The position numbers and the translations under genes were made by a program. The notes below the pieces were generated by a model, which was given only the letters and a program-made list of their open reading frames with translations, had not been told where the DNA came from and did not search any database. Shown piece after piece: positions 8,088 through 15,911 of a stretch of 23,281 bases of DNA; the first letter of the stretch is position 1; every line of letters begins with the position of its first letter. This DNA is from Bacteroidales bacterium UBA1458 (GTDB lineage Bacteria; Bacteroidota; Bacteroidia; Bacteroidales; VadinHA17): NCBI GenBank assembly GCA_002325785.1, contig DCSU01000152.1, positions 5,652 to 28,932 on the forward strand, given 5' to 3'.

Positions 8088-8624
8088 TCAGATGGTAGTA
8101 TTTCGCGGCTGCTTTTTGTGGCGGTTGAAGCTGTCAATAAGGTCGCCCCCCTCCATAATGGGAAAAATTGAAGGAACAAGGTCCGCGATCGGATTGTAGA
8201 GGAAAGATCTGGCTATAGTATTTGAAGGCAGGAAATGCCTCTTCTCGTTTATGGTGTTCAGGAATACGAACAGCACGCTCAGGATCAGCGCAGTCTTCAG
8301 CACTCCGAAGACTGCACCGAGGGTCTTTACTACGAACCCCAGCGATATGGCCTTCATCAGTGAATCGATCAGTTTGCCTATGAGATAAATGACAATAACA
8401 ATGGCTGTGAATGTGACTGCAAAAGCCACTATTCCGGTCCATGATGCCTGCAGGTCAAACCACTCTGAGAGCTTTATGGCCGTCCACCCCGAAAAGTGTA
8501 TCGCCCCGTAGATGCCCAGTACCAGTGCCGCCAGCTCCGCAATCTCGATGATGAGTCCGTCGATAAAACCCTGTATCAGTCCGAAAGCAAGAATGGCAAG
8601 GATGATTAAGTCGATCCAGTTCAT
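8088..8624 (-). CDS. CvpA family membrane protein
   Basis: Predicted inner-membrane protein of 178 residues with about four hydrophobic segments. The opening MNWIDLIILAILAFGLIQGFIDG, then 'LAALVLGIYGAIHFSGW', matches the CvpA/colicin V production family, whose molecular function remains poorly defined. The preferred start is the ATG at 8624. The frame is open upstream to 8732, but the 36 extra residues would be encoded by the low-complexity repeat element at 8661-8782 and would precede a conserved N-terminus, so they are rejected. The C-terminus is short and basic (NRHKKQPRNTT). The tyrS promoter box and ATG follow within 45 bases. No clear promoter box was found in the 60 bases upstream. Confidence 0.85.
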   Translation of the reverse strand: MNWIDLIILAILAFGLIQGFIDGLIIEIAELAALVLGIYGAIHFSGWTAIKLSEWFDLQASWTGIVAFAVTFTAIVIVIYLIGKLIDSLMKAISLGFVVKTLGAVFGVLKTALILSVLFVFLNTINEKRHFLPSNTIARSFLYNPIADLVPSIFPIMEGGDLIDSFNRHKKQPRNTTI

Positions 8625-8660
8625 AGTTGTTGAGTTTGAGCGTATGAAGTTATGAATTTG

Positions 8661-8782
8661 AAAGGCAGTAGGCAATAGGCAATAGAGCGAAAGTAGAAGG
8701 TAGTAGAGGGGCGAGCGGTAAAATCCCGACATGGTATGTCGGGATCGCGAGCAGAATTTATCACTACTGCCTATTGCCTTGT
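8661..8782. repeat. Intergenic heptamer-repeat and palindrome element
   Basis: The left arm reads in 7-base units: GGCAGTA, GGCAATA, GGCAATA, then degenerate GAGCGAA, AGTAGAA and GGTAGTA (8664-8705). The right arm at 8764-8780 (CTACTGCCTATTGCCTT) is the reverse complement of the left-arm motif with about 15 of 17 matches. Between them lies a perfect 10-base inverted repeat, ATCCCGACAT (8723-8732) and ATGTCGGGAT (8736-8745), with a 3-base loop. The whole has a nested inverted architecture. It lies upstream of the cvpA-like start and downstream of the metallophosphoesterase stop. No protein-coding role is apparent. It may be a dispersed genomic repeat, but only one copy is visible here. Confidence 0.75.
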
Positions 8783-8808
8783 AAGGCTGAGGACTGGGGA
8801 CTGTGATG

Positions 8809-9549
8809 TCAGCCTACCATAGGGATAACATAAAGCTTGTTAACTGACTCCACTGTTTCTTTGATCAGATCGTATCTGAGCGTTTCTGTGTCGAGGACGA
8901 TGCCCTGAAACCTGCCAAGTGAGCATGAACCGCAATTCAGGTATCTTTTCTTCTTATTCAGATAATAAGTATGATGCGACTCGAGCTTGTGGGTATGTGC
9001 AAGGATCACCACATCATTATCCTTCAACAGGTTAAGAGCATAAGTAAGATACTTCAGGGTATTGTACTTCCTGGGCATTGTGCTCAGGCTCTCCTCAACA
9101 GCAACTATCCCAAAATATACTTTTCGCAATAAATCGAACCCGGAAAACATCCTTAGCATTGAAAAGCCGAACTTGCTTATGGCACGACCCATTGCTGATC
9201 CGTTAAACCAGTCAGCATTGTGTCCGTGTTCAATATGAATAACCTGTCCTGATGAATTGGTTATGCGGTAAAACTCCAGGCCATTGATGTTCAGCAAATC
9301 ATGGTTCCCGTTTATGAATACGAAATTTCTATCCCGGAAATAGTCCATAAGCATTTTATTGGCACCGGATATCTCCTCCTGGGTGTACTTCAGAAGCTCA
9401 AATGTGTCACCGTTAAAGATTATCTTTTCAAGATTATAAAACTCCCGCATCTTCTCAAGGTGCTTGATCAGATCTTCCTGATTCCACCGGAAAGTGCCAA
9501 GCCTGTCACAGGCATCGATATGCAGGTCGGAAATTATCAGTATTTTCAT
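8809..9549 (-). CDS. Calcineurin-like metallophosphoesterase, UDP-diacylglucosamine-hydrolase-like fold
   Basis: Metal-dependent phosphoesterase of 246 residues. All the signature blocks of the calcineurin-like superfamily are present in order: DLH (Asp8, His10), NGD (Asp48), GNHD (Asn82, His83, Asp84), GH (His108/His110 in HIEHGHN) and AHTH (His185, His187). It therefore should bind a dinuclear metal centre and be active. The arrangement 'IEHGH' followed by a helical insert and then 'HTH' resembles LpxH-like UDP-2,3-diacylglucosamine hydrolases and related Bacteroidetes phosphoesterases. The substrate cannot be assigned. There is no signal peptide, so it is probably cytoplasmic. It starts at the only ATG giving the DLH block at the usual distance. 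A membrane-protein gene lies 115 bases upstream on the same strand. Confidence 0.9.
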   Translation of the reverse strand: MKILIISDLHIDACDRLGTFRWNQEDLIKHLEKMREFYNLEKIIFNGDTFELLKYTQEEISGANKMLMDYFRDRNFVFINGNHDLLNINGLEFYRITNSSGQVIHIEHGHNADWFNGSAMGRAISKFGFSMLRMFSGFDLLRKVYFGIVAVEESLSTMPRKYNTLKYLTYALNLLKDNDVVILAHTHKLESHHTYYLNKKKRYLNCGSCSLGRFQGIVLDTETLRYDLIKETVESVNKLYVIPMVG

Positions 9550-9664
9550 GGAACTGATATAAAAACAGACAAATGTGAAAGGATTTTGTAACCGGATAAT
9601 TACAGAATTATTAAAAAAATGTTATGATTAATGCCTGTCAACCGGATGAAGCAGGGGAAAATGG

Positions 9665-10297
9665 TTACTTACAAACCAGGGCGGTCAGTATTATTAGTAT
9701 GATAATGGCCAGAACAAAAGTTATAATTGCTTCTTTCCTTTTTTTTAAATATTTAAACACCTGTTTACCGGATTTTACCGCAAGAAATGACAAAAGTGAG
9801 TACTTAACAATGTGACTAACAATAGTTATCGTAACCAGTAGAAGGAAGGGCCTTTCAAATACTCCGGAGGTGACAGCGAATATGCCGTATGGGATAGGTG
9901 TGAAAGAGCCCAGGAAAAGAATCCAGATGTGCCACCTCGAAAACAGATCGCCTGCTCTTTCATAAGCATTGACGGAAAAGCCCGGAACATGTTCAAAAAT
10001 GAAGAGGGCTAACCTTGTAAAATCGCCTTCAGGACTGATCCAGGCTAACCTGCCGGTAAAGTACCCGGCTATGGTTCCCGAAACTGTTCCCAGAGTGGTC
10101 AATAGAATTAATTTCCCCGCCTTCTCCGGAAAAAGAAGGACTACACCAATAAAAAGTGTCGCAACAGGAAAAGGCCATACTGAAGCATCCGCAAATGCAC
10201 CGGCAAAAAGAATCCAGTGAATCCAACCCGGATTGGGCCGGTCTGACAGGGCTGCTTTAATACCAAAAAATGGATGCTTCACGTTTCTAAGTGCCAA
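9665..10297 (-). CDS. DedA/YqaA-like (VTT-type) membrane protein, non-ATG start
   Basis: Polytopic inner-membrane protein of about 205-210 residues with the DedA/SNARE-associated layout: 'AGAFADASVWPFPVATLFIG' (re-entrant hairpin with the acidic and proline residues typical of YqaA), 'TTLGTVSGTIAGYFTGR', then 'FLGSFTPIPYGIFAVTSGVF' for the second inverted half, and a basic C-terminal region before the last TM. Relatives move or scramble lipid carriers or phospholipids, but the role of this one is unknown. No ATG occurs anywhere in the frame. The possible starts are TTG 10297 and GTG 10282. A - strand -7 box at 10310-10303 would place transcription start almost on the TTG, so either the mRNA is leaderless or translation begins at the GTG. 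The start is uncertain; the product family is not. Confidence 0.8.
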   Translation of the reverse strand: MALRNVKHPFFGIKAALSDRPNPGWIHWILFAGAFADASVWPFPVATLFIGVVLLFPEKAGKLILLTTLGTVSGTIAGYFTGRLAWISPEGDFTRLALFIFEHVPGFSVNAYERAGDLFSRWHIWILFLGSFTPIPYGIFAVTSGVFERPFLLLVTITIVSHIVKYSLLSFLAVKSGKQVFKYLKKRKEAIITFVLAIIILIILTALVCK

Positions 10298-10302
10298 AAA
10301 TG

Positions 10303-10310
10303 CAAATATA
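10303..10310 (-). promoter_or_regulatory. Bacteroidetes -7 promoter box for the DedA/YqaA-like gene
   Basis: The - strand reads TATATTTG from 10310 to 10303, an exact TAnnTTTG match. Predicted transcription begins at about 10297-10300, close to the TTG start candidate. A recognisable -33 TTTG is not visible at the right distance, so this is tentative. Confidence 0.35.
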
Positions 10311-10412
10311 TTTTGCTGAGATCAATTTAATGCTGTTCTGGATGTTACTGTTTTGTTAAAAGCAGAAAACCGGCTAACAGAATTAAAACGCACTATTAAT
10401 CAAACCCGCTTC

Positions 10413-10488
10413 TATATTTGATAATGACACTATTATGCCCATCCCGGCAACAATTTTTCATCCAGGACTGAACCAATCACTATCTTTG
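10413..10488 (+). promoter_or_regulatory. Candidate promoter(s) of the FGGY-like/rhamnosidase operon
   Basis: Two exact TAnnTTTG boxes lie on the + strand in this 219-base divergent gap: TATATTTG at 10413-10420 and TATCTTTG at 10481-10488. The second is better placed, predicting a start near 10493-10495 and a leader of about 22-24 bases to the ATG at 10517. A T-rich stretch at 10454-10458 sits where a -33 element would be, but is not a clean TTTG. The rest of the gap shows no other gene or obvious operator. Confidence 0.45.
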
Positions 10489-10516
10489 AGGTGCCGGATG
10501 AGAAACGGTATGAATT

Positions 10517-11572
10517 ATGGATGTGATTGCCATTTTCGATGTAGGGCATAGCAGCAAAAGACTCCTCCTTTTTGACTACGGACTAAATATCGTACACCAG
10601 GAAGAGAAGATATTTACGGATATTCTTGACGGGAAGGGTATCCCGTGTGATGAGATCAGCCCAATCACCGCCTGGATGAAATCGCGCCTCACTAACTTGA
10701 TCCGGACAGGTGATTATGAAATTAAGGGGTTGAATTTTACCGGTTCGGGATCATGCCTGATCCATATCGATAAAACAGGCAGTTGGGTGGGCTCCGAAGA
10801 CGAGGGCATTATGCAGGACAGAACCAGCCCGGAGGTTTTTGAAATCAATATTGAGGGACAATCAGTCAGGACAGGTTACGGAGTGAGGAATACCTCAGCA
10901 TCAATGATCCCTTACCTGAAGGGCACCGACAAGCCATTCATACTGGTCTCCACGGGAGCCTGGTGCACATTCATGAATCCTTTCGATACGGAACAGCTGA
11001 CACAGGAAGAGTCGGGTAATGAAAACATCTCCCTGTTAAACATTGAAGGGCTGGCGGTGAAGACCTCCCGGACACTTTTAGGCGAGATCCATGACCTGAA
11101 CGTCGCAAGGCTCGATGACCGCTTCGGCGTTACCGGTGAACTGTTCAAGACTATTAAAATCAAAAGCAAGAAGATCAGGAAGCTACTTGATTCGAGGCAC
11201 GGCCGAATCTTCTTCCGTCACGGAATACCTCCCGGCTATGTTGATGAGCAGGCCGACCTGTCTCATTTTCTGACATACGCTGACGCCTACCACCAGATGA
11301 TATTTGACCTGGTTGATCACTGCCTGGATTCATACAGGGTGGTAATACCTGCCATTGATACCACAGAGATTGTATACATTACGGGAGGCTTTGCCCGTAA
11401 TGACACCTTTGTTCGCGTCATGGCCGCCCGGATGCCTGACAAGAGAGTCTATGCCAGCGTTGTAGAAAATGCAACCGCACTGGGAGCAGCAATGAAAATC
11501 TATGAAAGCACCTTTGGCACCGGTCTTCCGCCTGTCTACCTCGGACTGAAAGCAATAATTGATAATGACTGA
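10517..11572 (+). CDS. Compact FGGY carbohydrate-kinase-like protein, probable pseudokinase
   Basis: ASKHA-fold protein of 351 residues. It resembles the Bacteroidetes FGGY sugar kinases found with rhamnose or fucose genes, which are usually about 450-490 residues. Recognisable blocks are the N-terminal phosphate-loop region 'IAIFDVGHSSKRLLLFD', 'IKGLNFTGSGSCLIHID', 'SMIPYL', 'FILVSTGAWCTFMNPF', 'VKTSRTLLGE' and the C-terminal nucleotide-fold 'IVYITGGFARNDTFV' and 'ENATALGAAM'. Three features argue against kinase activity. The usual D-I-G-K-T-N phosphate loop is D-V-G-H-S-S. The stretch between about residues 86 and 118, normally 130 or more residues of lid, is nearly absent. The residue aligned with the catalytic Asp in the usual 'HDSSA' block is Asn125 in 'RNTSA'. 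The frame is intact, so this is not decay. It ends 3 bases before the GH78 gene and is surely co-transcribed. A sugar-sensing or scaffold role is possible. Confidence 0.8.
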   Translation: MDVIAIFDVGHSSKRLLLFDYGLNIVHQEEKIFTDILDGKGIPCDEISPITAWMKSRLTNLIRTGDYEIKGLNFTGSGSCLIHIDKTGSWVGSEDEGIMQDRTSPEVFEINIEGQSVRTGYGVRNTSASMIPYLKGTDKPFILVSTGAWCTFMNPFDTEQLTQEESGNENISLLNIEGLAVKTSRTLLGEIHDLNVARLDDRFGVTGELFKTIKIKSKKIRKLLDSRHGRIFFRHGIPPGYVDEQADLSHFLTYADAYHQMIFDLVDHCLDSYRVVIPAIDTTEIVYITGGFARNDTFVRVMAARMPDKRVYASVVENATALGAAMKIYESTFGTGLPPVYLGLKAIIDND

Positions 11573-11575
11573 CCT

Positions 11576-14287
11576 ATGACAAAGAAATCTATTCTATCAA
11601 TTGCGCTGTTTGTGATATGCCTTGCCCTGCCGGCACAGGTTGCCGTAACCGGACTGCTCACTGAAAACATGACCGATCCCATTGGCATTGATGCTGACCA
11701 TCCACGGTTCTCCTGGCAACTGATGACTGACAAAAGGAATGTCACACAGATGGCATATGAACTCAGGGTATCTGACGGCGCAAAAACAGTCTGGAACACC
11801 GGAAAGGTAAATTCAGGCCAGTCGGTTCACATTACCTATGCCGGTGAGCCTCTTGAACCAGGAACGAGTTACAGCTGGCAGGTCAGGGTGTGGGATAACA
11901 GCGGCAAACGGTCAGGGTGGAGCCTTCCGGCAAAATTCCGGACCGGCCTCCTTGACGGAGACGGGTGGAAAGCAAAATGGATCGAGCCGGGCTATGCCGA
12001 AGACACTGTAATGAGGCCAAGCCCGCTGATGAGAAAGGAGTTCACGATTAAGGGGAAGGTTGCAGAAGCAACTGCATATATTACAGCCCATGGGATATAC
12101 CAGGCAGAGCTTAACGGGAAGCGCGTCGGAGATGCCTTCCTGACCCCCGGATGGACCTCCTACGGCAAGCGTCTGCAGTACCAGGCATATGATGTGACTT
12201 ACCTGCTTAAAAGTGGCCCTAACGCCGTGGGGGTAATGCTTGGCAGCGGATGGTACCGGGGCAATATCGGCTTTAGTAATAATATTAACTTTTATGGAAG
12301 TGATATCGCTCTCCTGTGCCAGATTGATATCACCTATTCCGACGGCTCCTCTGAAAGTATAATCTCTGACGGCTCTTGGAAATCATCGACCGGAGCGGTA
12401 CGCTATTCAGAGATCTACCACGGGGAAATATATGACGCCAGGCTGAAGAAGGAGGGATGGACACTCCCGGGCTACAATGATGCCTCCTGGGATGGAGTGA
12501 AAGTTGCGGCTCATGACATGAACGTACTGATAGCCACGCGAAACGAACCGGTAAAAAAGCACGAATCCTTTATTCCCGTCAAGATCATTCAGACACCGGC
12601 CGGAGAGCAGGTCCTCGACTTTGGCCAGAACCTCGTAGGGTGGGTTCAGATGAAGGTGAGAGGCAGTGCCGGCGACAGTGTCATACTTTCACATGCCGAA
12701 GTGATCGACAGAGACGGAAACTTTTATACCGCCAACCTGCGCTCGGCCAAAGCCCGGGATATATATGTCCTCAAAGGGGGCGGGGAGGAGTTTTTCGAGC
12801 CTCATTTCACATGGCACGGCTTCAGGTATCTGAAGGTCGAGGGATATCCCGGCCGGATCAGACCGGAGGACTTTACCGCCGTTGCCCTCTATTCAGCAAT
12901 GAAGCCTACGGGTTCGCTCGAAACATCGGACAGCCTGATAAACCGGTTGCAACACAACATACAATGGGGACAGAAGGGCAACTTCCTTGATGTGCCCACC
13001 GATTGTCCACAGCGCGACGAGAGGCTCGGCTGGACGGGTGATGCCCAGGCTTTCTCCCGCACCGCAGCATTCAATATGAACGTAAACAGCTTTTTTGCCA
13101 AATGGCTGAAGGATTTGGATGCGGACCAGGTTGAAGGCAAAGTGCCGCACGTGGTTCCCAACGTACTGGGACCCGGATCGGTAAACAGTACCGGCTGGTC
13201 CGATGTGGCAACGATAGCACCATGGAATATGTACCTGGTCTACGGCGACCGGCAGCTGCTTGAACAACAATACGGGTCAATGAAGAACTATGTTGAGAGT
13301 ATCAGGAACACGGCCAGAGACGACCTGTGGAATTCCGGATTCCATTACGGCGACTGGCTCTTCTACAGGCCTGACGATGACAACATCGGGATAGCTGCCG
13401 TGAGCGACAAGTACCTCATTGCGCAGTGCTTCTACGCTCACTCGGTGCAACTGCTGATAAACGCCGCACGTGTACTGGGGATTGAAGAAGATGCCGCATC
13501 GTACAGTGAGATGCTAAGCCGTATCAAGGATGCGTTCATGAAAGAGTATGTCACTCCGAACGGCCGCCTGGTGTCGGGAACACAGACAGCATACGTTCTG
13601 GCGCTCAACTTCGACATGCTGCCTGAGGAGCTCAGGGAACAGGCAACCGACCGTCTGGTAACCAACATTAAATACTACGGACACCTGACCACAGGCTTCC
13701 TGGGCACACCCTACCTGTGCCATGTTTTAACACGCTTCGGTCATACCGACCTGGCATACGATCTTCTGTTACGTAAAGACTACCCCTCATGGCTCTATCC
13801 CGTGACAATGGGAGCTACCACAATCTGGGAGAGATGGGACGGACAAAAGCCTGACGGCACCTTCCAGACGCCCGGAATGAACTCCTTTAACCACTATGCA
13901 TACGGAGCTATAGGCGACTGGATGTACCGTATCATGGCAGGACTGGACACGCGCGCAGAGGGGCCTGGTTACAAGGAAAGTATAATCAAGCCTCATATCG
14001 GTGGGGGATTGACACATGTCTCGGCAAGCCTAGAAACCTATTACGGCACTCTGAGCTGCTCATGGAAGATTGAGGATGAAAAACTCACGCTGGATGTTGA
14101 GATTCCGGCCAATACAACTGCAACCGTTTACATCCCGGCAGATAATCCGGAGTCCATCCTCGAAGGCGGCCGGCCACTGGCAGAGGTCGGGAAGATCCTT
14201 ATCGCAGGCAGTGAAGATGGCTGGGTGGTGGTGAAGCTTGGATCTGGCAGGTACAGCTTTCAGAGGGGAGATTTATTGAACAAATGA
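11576..14287 (+). CDS. Secreted alpha-L-rhamnosidase, GH78 family
   Basis: Exo-acting glycoside hydrolase predicted to release terminal alpha-L-rhamnose by inversion. The 903-residue protein has a signal peptide (MTKKSILSIALFVICLALPAQ). The multi-domain GH78 architecture follows: a fibronectin-like N-terminal domain (about residues 25-125, 'PRFSWQL...YELRVSD...SYSWQVRVWDNSG'), a rhamnosidase N domain (about 130-320, 'AYITAHGIYQAELNGKRVGD', 'GWTSYGKRLQYQAYDVT'), a beta-sandwich domain (about 330-435), an (alpha/alpha)6 catalytic domain (about 440-790) and a C-terminal beta domain. The catalytic block 'DCPQRDERLGWTGD' holds Asp476, Glu482 (expected general acid) and Asp489. The expected base is Glu752, in 'TTIWERWDG'. 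All are present, so it should be active. It follows the FGGY-like gene by 3 bases. The linkage and aglycone are not determined by sequence. Confidence 0.96.
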   Translation: MTKKSILSIALFVICLALPAQVAVTGLLTENMTDPIGIDADHPRFSWQLMTDKRNVTQMAYELRVSDGAKTVWNTGKVNSGQSVHITYAGEPLEPGTSYSWQVRVWDNSGKRSGWSLPAKFRTGLLDGDGWKAKWIEPGYAEDTVMRPSPLMRKEFTIKGKVAEATAYITAHGIYQAELNGKRVGDAFLTPGWTSYGKRLQYQAYDVTYLLKSGPNAVGVMLGSGWYRGNIGFSNNINFYGSDIALLCQIDITYSDGSSESIISDGSWKSSTGAVRYSEIYHGEIYDARLKKEGWTLPGYNDASWDGVKVAAHDMNVLIATRNEPVKKHESFIPVKIIQTPAGEQVLDFGQNLVGWVQMKVRGSAGDSVILSHAEVIDRDGNFYTANLRSAKARDIYVLKGGGEEFFEPHFTWHGFRYLKVEGYPGRIRPEDFTAVALYSAMKPTGSLETSDSLINRLQHNIQWGQKGNFLDVPTDCPQRDERLGWTGDAQAFSRTAAFNMNVNSFFAKWLKDLDADQVEGKVPHVVPNVLGPGSVNSTGWSDVATIAPWNMYLVYGDRQLLEQQYGSMKNYVESIRNTARDDLWNSGFHYGDWLFYRPDDDNIGIAAVSDKYLIAQCFYAHSVQLLINAARVLGIEEDAASYSEMLSRIKDAFMKEYVTPNGRLVSGTQTAYVLALNFDMLPEELREQATDRLVTNIKYYGHLTTGFLGTPYLCHVLTRFGHTDLAYDLLLRKDYPSWLYPVTMGATTIWERWDGQKPDGTFQTPGMNSFNHYAYGAIGDWMYRIMAGLDTRAEGPGYKESIIKPHIGGGLTHVSASLETYYGTLSCSWKIEDEKLTLDVEIPANTTATVYIPADNPESILEGGRPLAEVGKILIAGSEDGWVVVKLGSGRYSFQRGDLLNK

Positions 14288-14296
14288 ACTGAAATC

Positions 14297-14310
14297 GCCT
14301 GCTCGCAGGC
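14297..14310. other. Short palindrome in the convergent gap after the rhamnosidase gene
   Basis: GCCTGCTCGCAGGC is a perfect 6-base inverted repeat with a 2-base centre. It lies 10 bases after the rhamnosidase stop, within the 68-base convergent gap. It lacks a T-run on either strand, so it is not a standard intrinsic terminator, though it could block or protect the 3' end of the transcript. Confidence 0.35.
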
Positions 14311-14355
14311 TATCCCTTGCTCATTTACCGGAAGGGTACGGTCTCTGCAAAGAGG

Positions 14356-15123
14356 CTAATTAATAGTTATTCTGTAGCCAACTGAAAATGTTACGGGTAG
14401 CAGCTCGCGCTCAAATCTCACGGCATAATGAACTTTCAAATTATTGATGTATTCCTGAACTTTAGAGCTTCGGAGAGGAAAATTCAATCCAAGAGTGATG
14501 TAATCATCATTGAACGACCATGGCCTGATGTCAATGCCGGCGCCAATAGTAAAGCCATGGAATACTTTTGAAAGTTCCCTGTTGTTTTCCACGATGATGG
14601 CGGCGTTGTAACCGTACATGACAAGTGGAGATAGAGCTATGTGGCTACTGCTGGTCCCCAGGGCAATCCTGAATTTCAGTCCGAGGTTGTACCCTACCCC
14701 CACGAAGTTGTACCCGAGGCCGAAAAACACTCCTAAGGTCTGATAGGGATAGTACAGAATACTCCCTCCTAAACCTCCATAATCCTGACCAAGACCAAAT
14801 CCGATCGATGTCCTGTCCAATGATACGATAGAATTGGATTTCAGGATGACACTATTCAGTTTGCTTACAGGAATCTCCTTGGCTTTCCGGGTTGTATCCG
14901 ACACACTGCCAGCCCGGATAACTTCCGGGGCAGGCACTGAGTCCGTTTTGACCGTTTTGACCGGACGATTTACAGTCGTTACCACCACCGGTTCCTGCGC
15001 CCAAATAACACCGGAGGTGGCAAGTATAATAGTTACAGCAAGAATAAAGGACCTGGTTCCTTTGATGACTAAAATGCCCGATCTGTAACGGTTGCCATTA
15101 GAATGGCCCTGAATATTCCTCAT
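14356..15123 (-). CDS. Exported protein, probable small outer-membrane beta-barrel; family not recognised
   Basis: The product is 255 residues from the ATG at 15123. A TTG at 15144 is in frame, but a -7 box overlaps it, so the ATG is preferred. A basic N-terminal region leads to a signal peptide (TRSFILAVTIILATSGVIWAQ), then a Val/Thr/Lys-rich linker of about 50 residues ('VVVTTVNRPVKTVKTDSVPAP'). The C-terminal 160 residues alternate in beta-strand style with many Gly and aromatic residues ('GFGLGQDYGGLGGSILYYP', 'GVFFGLGYNFVGVGYNLGLKFRI', 'VHYAVRFERELLPVTFSVGYRI'), as in an eight-stranded outer-membrane barrel. No enzyme motif is visible. It lies downstream of the HAD phosphatase gene on the same strand but has its own promoter box. 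Confidence 0.7.
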   Translation of the reverse strand: MRNIQGHSNGNRYRSGILVIKGTRSFILAVTIILATSGVIWAQEPVVVTTVNRPVKTVKTDSVPAPEVIRAGSVSDTTRKAKEIPVSKLNSVILKSNSIVSLDRTSIGFGLGQDYGGLGGSILYYPYQTLGVFFGLGYNFVGVGYNLGLKFRIALGTSSSHIALSPLVMYGYNAAIIVENNRELSKVFHGFTIGAGIDIRPWSFNDDYITLGLNFPLRSSKVQEYINNLKVHYAVRFERELLPVTFSVGYRITIN

Positions 15124-15141
15124 CCCGGAAGGTTTTGTATC

Positions 15142-15149
15142 CAAATTTA
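15142..15149 (-). promoter_or_regulatory. Bacteroidetes -7 promoter box for the barrel-like protein gene
   Basis: The - strand reads TAAATTTG from 15149 to 15142, an exact TAnnTTTG match. Transcription would begin near 15136-15138, about 14 bases before the ATG at 15123. This placement excludes the in-frame TTG at 15144 as a start on this transcript. No clear -33 element was found. Confidence 0.45.
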
Positions 15150-15250
15150 AACAGAAATATTCCCTTGCCGTAATAAATTTACAGGAAACTCCAGACCAGC
15201 GGCAGATTCCTTATCTATAAAGTGCCATTTTCTGATCTGTGGCTCATTTT

Positions 15251-15862
15251 TCAGACTTCCAGGCCCAGAGCTCTCAGATCGATCCTAAGCTGTTCGGCGG
15301 AGCGGAAATGAAATGAATGGAATCCCAGTTCCCCGGCAGCATCAGCATTGGGTTTGTTGTCATCGATATAAACCGATTCCGCAGGATTGATATTGTATCT
15401 CTCCATCAGAACACGGTAGATGGCATGATCCGGCTTGAGCAGCTTCTCGAACCCTGAGACCACAAGACCGTCAAACTGCTTCATGAAACCATAACGTTCG
15501 TAAGCATGAGGGAAGGCCTCATGTGACCAGTTGGAAAGGGCGTAGATGGGCATTCCGGCCGATTTAAGCTCCTGGAATATCTTAACCGTCTCACTGAGCT
15601 CCCCGCCCAGCATCTCTGTCCAGCGGCCATAATACATGGCAATTTTGTCACTGTACTCCGGGTATTTCGCCGAGAGTTCGGCGGTGGCCACGCTGAACAG
15701 TTTACCACCGTCTTGCTGAACGTTCCACTCATAGGTGCAGATATTGGAGAGGAACCACTCCATCTCCTCCTCGCTCTCAAATACCTTTCTGAAAAGATGT
15801 CTCGGGTTCCAGTCCAGCAGGACTCCCCCGATATCAAATACTACGCTTTTGATTATTGCCAT
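15251..15862 (-). CDS. HAD-superfamily hydrolase (phosphatase, YihX-like group)
   Basis: Cytoplasmic HAD phosphatase of 203 residues. The ATG at 15862 gives the canonical opening MAIIKSVVFDIGGVLLDWNP. The open frame extends 7 codons upstream without support. The nucleophile Asp10 lies in motif I, written FDIGGVL, where the second Asp of classical DxD is Gly, as is usual for the 'DxGG/DxGN' subgroup. Motif II is in 'IYALSNWS', the motif III lysine is in 'KLLKPDHAIY', and the motif IV acidic pair is 'YIDDNKPN'. A helical cap domain (about residues 20-85) follows motif I. Relatives dephosphorylate small sugar phosphates such as alpha-glucose-1-phosphate, but the specific substrate is unknown. 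It begins 49 bases after the GH3 gene on the same strand, suggesting a shared transcript with the glycosidase. Confidence 0.88.
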   Translation of the reverse strand: MAIIKSVVFDIGGVLLDWNPRHLFRKVFESEEEMEWFLSNICTYEWNVQQDGGKLFSVATAELSAKYPEYSDKIAMYYGRWTEMLGGELSETVKIFQELKSAGMPIYALSNWSHEAFPHAYERYGFMKQFDGLVVSGFEKLLKPDHAIYRVLMERYNINPAESVYIDDNKPNADAAGELGFHSFHFRSAEQLRIDLRALGLEV

Positions 15863-15911
15863 TGCCTGAAATTTCAGGCACAATATTAGTCATTTTTCCC
15901 GGCACGGGAAA

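Noticed and set aside
8625..8732. 36-residue N-terminal extension of the CvpA-like protein
   Set aside because: It is encoded by the heptamer-repeat element and precedes the conserved MNWIDLIILAIL opening.
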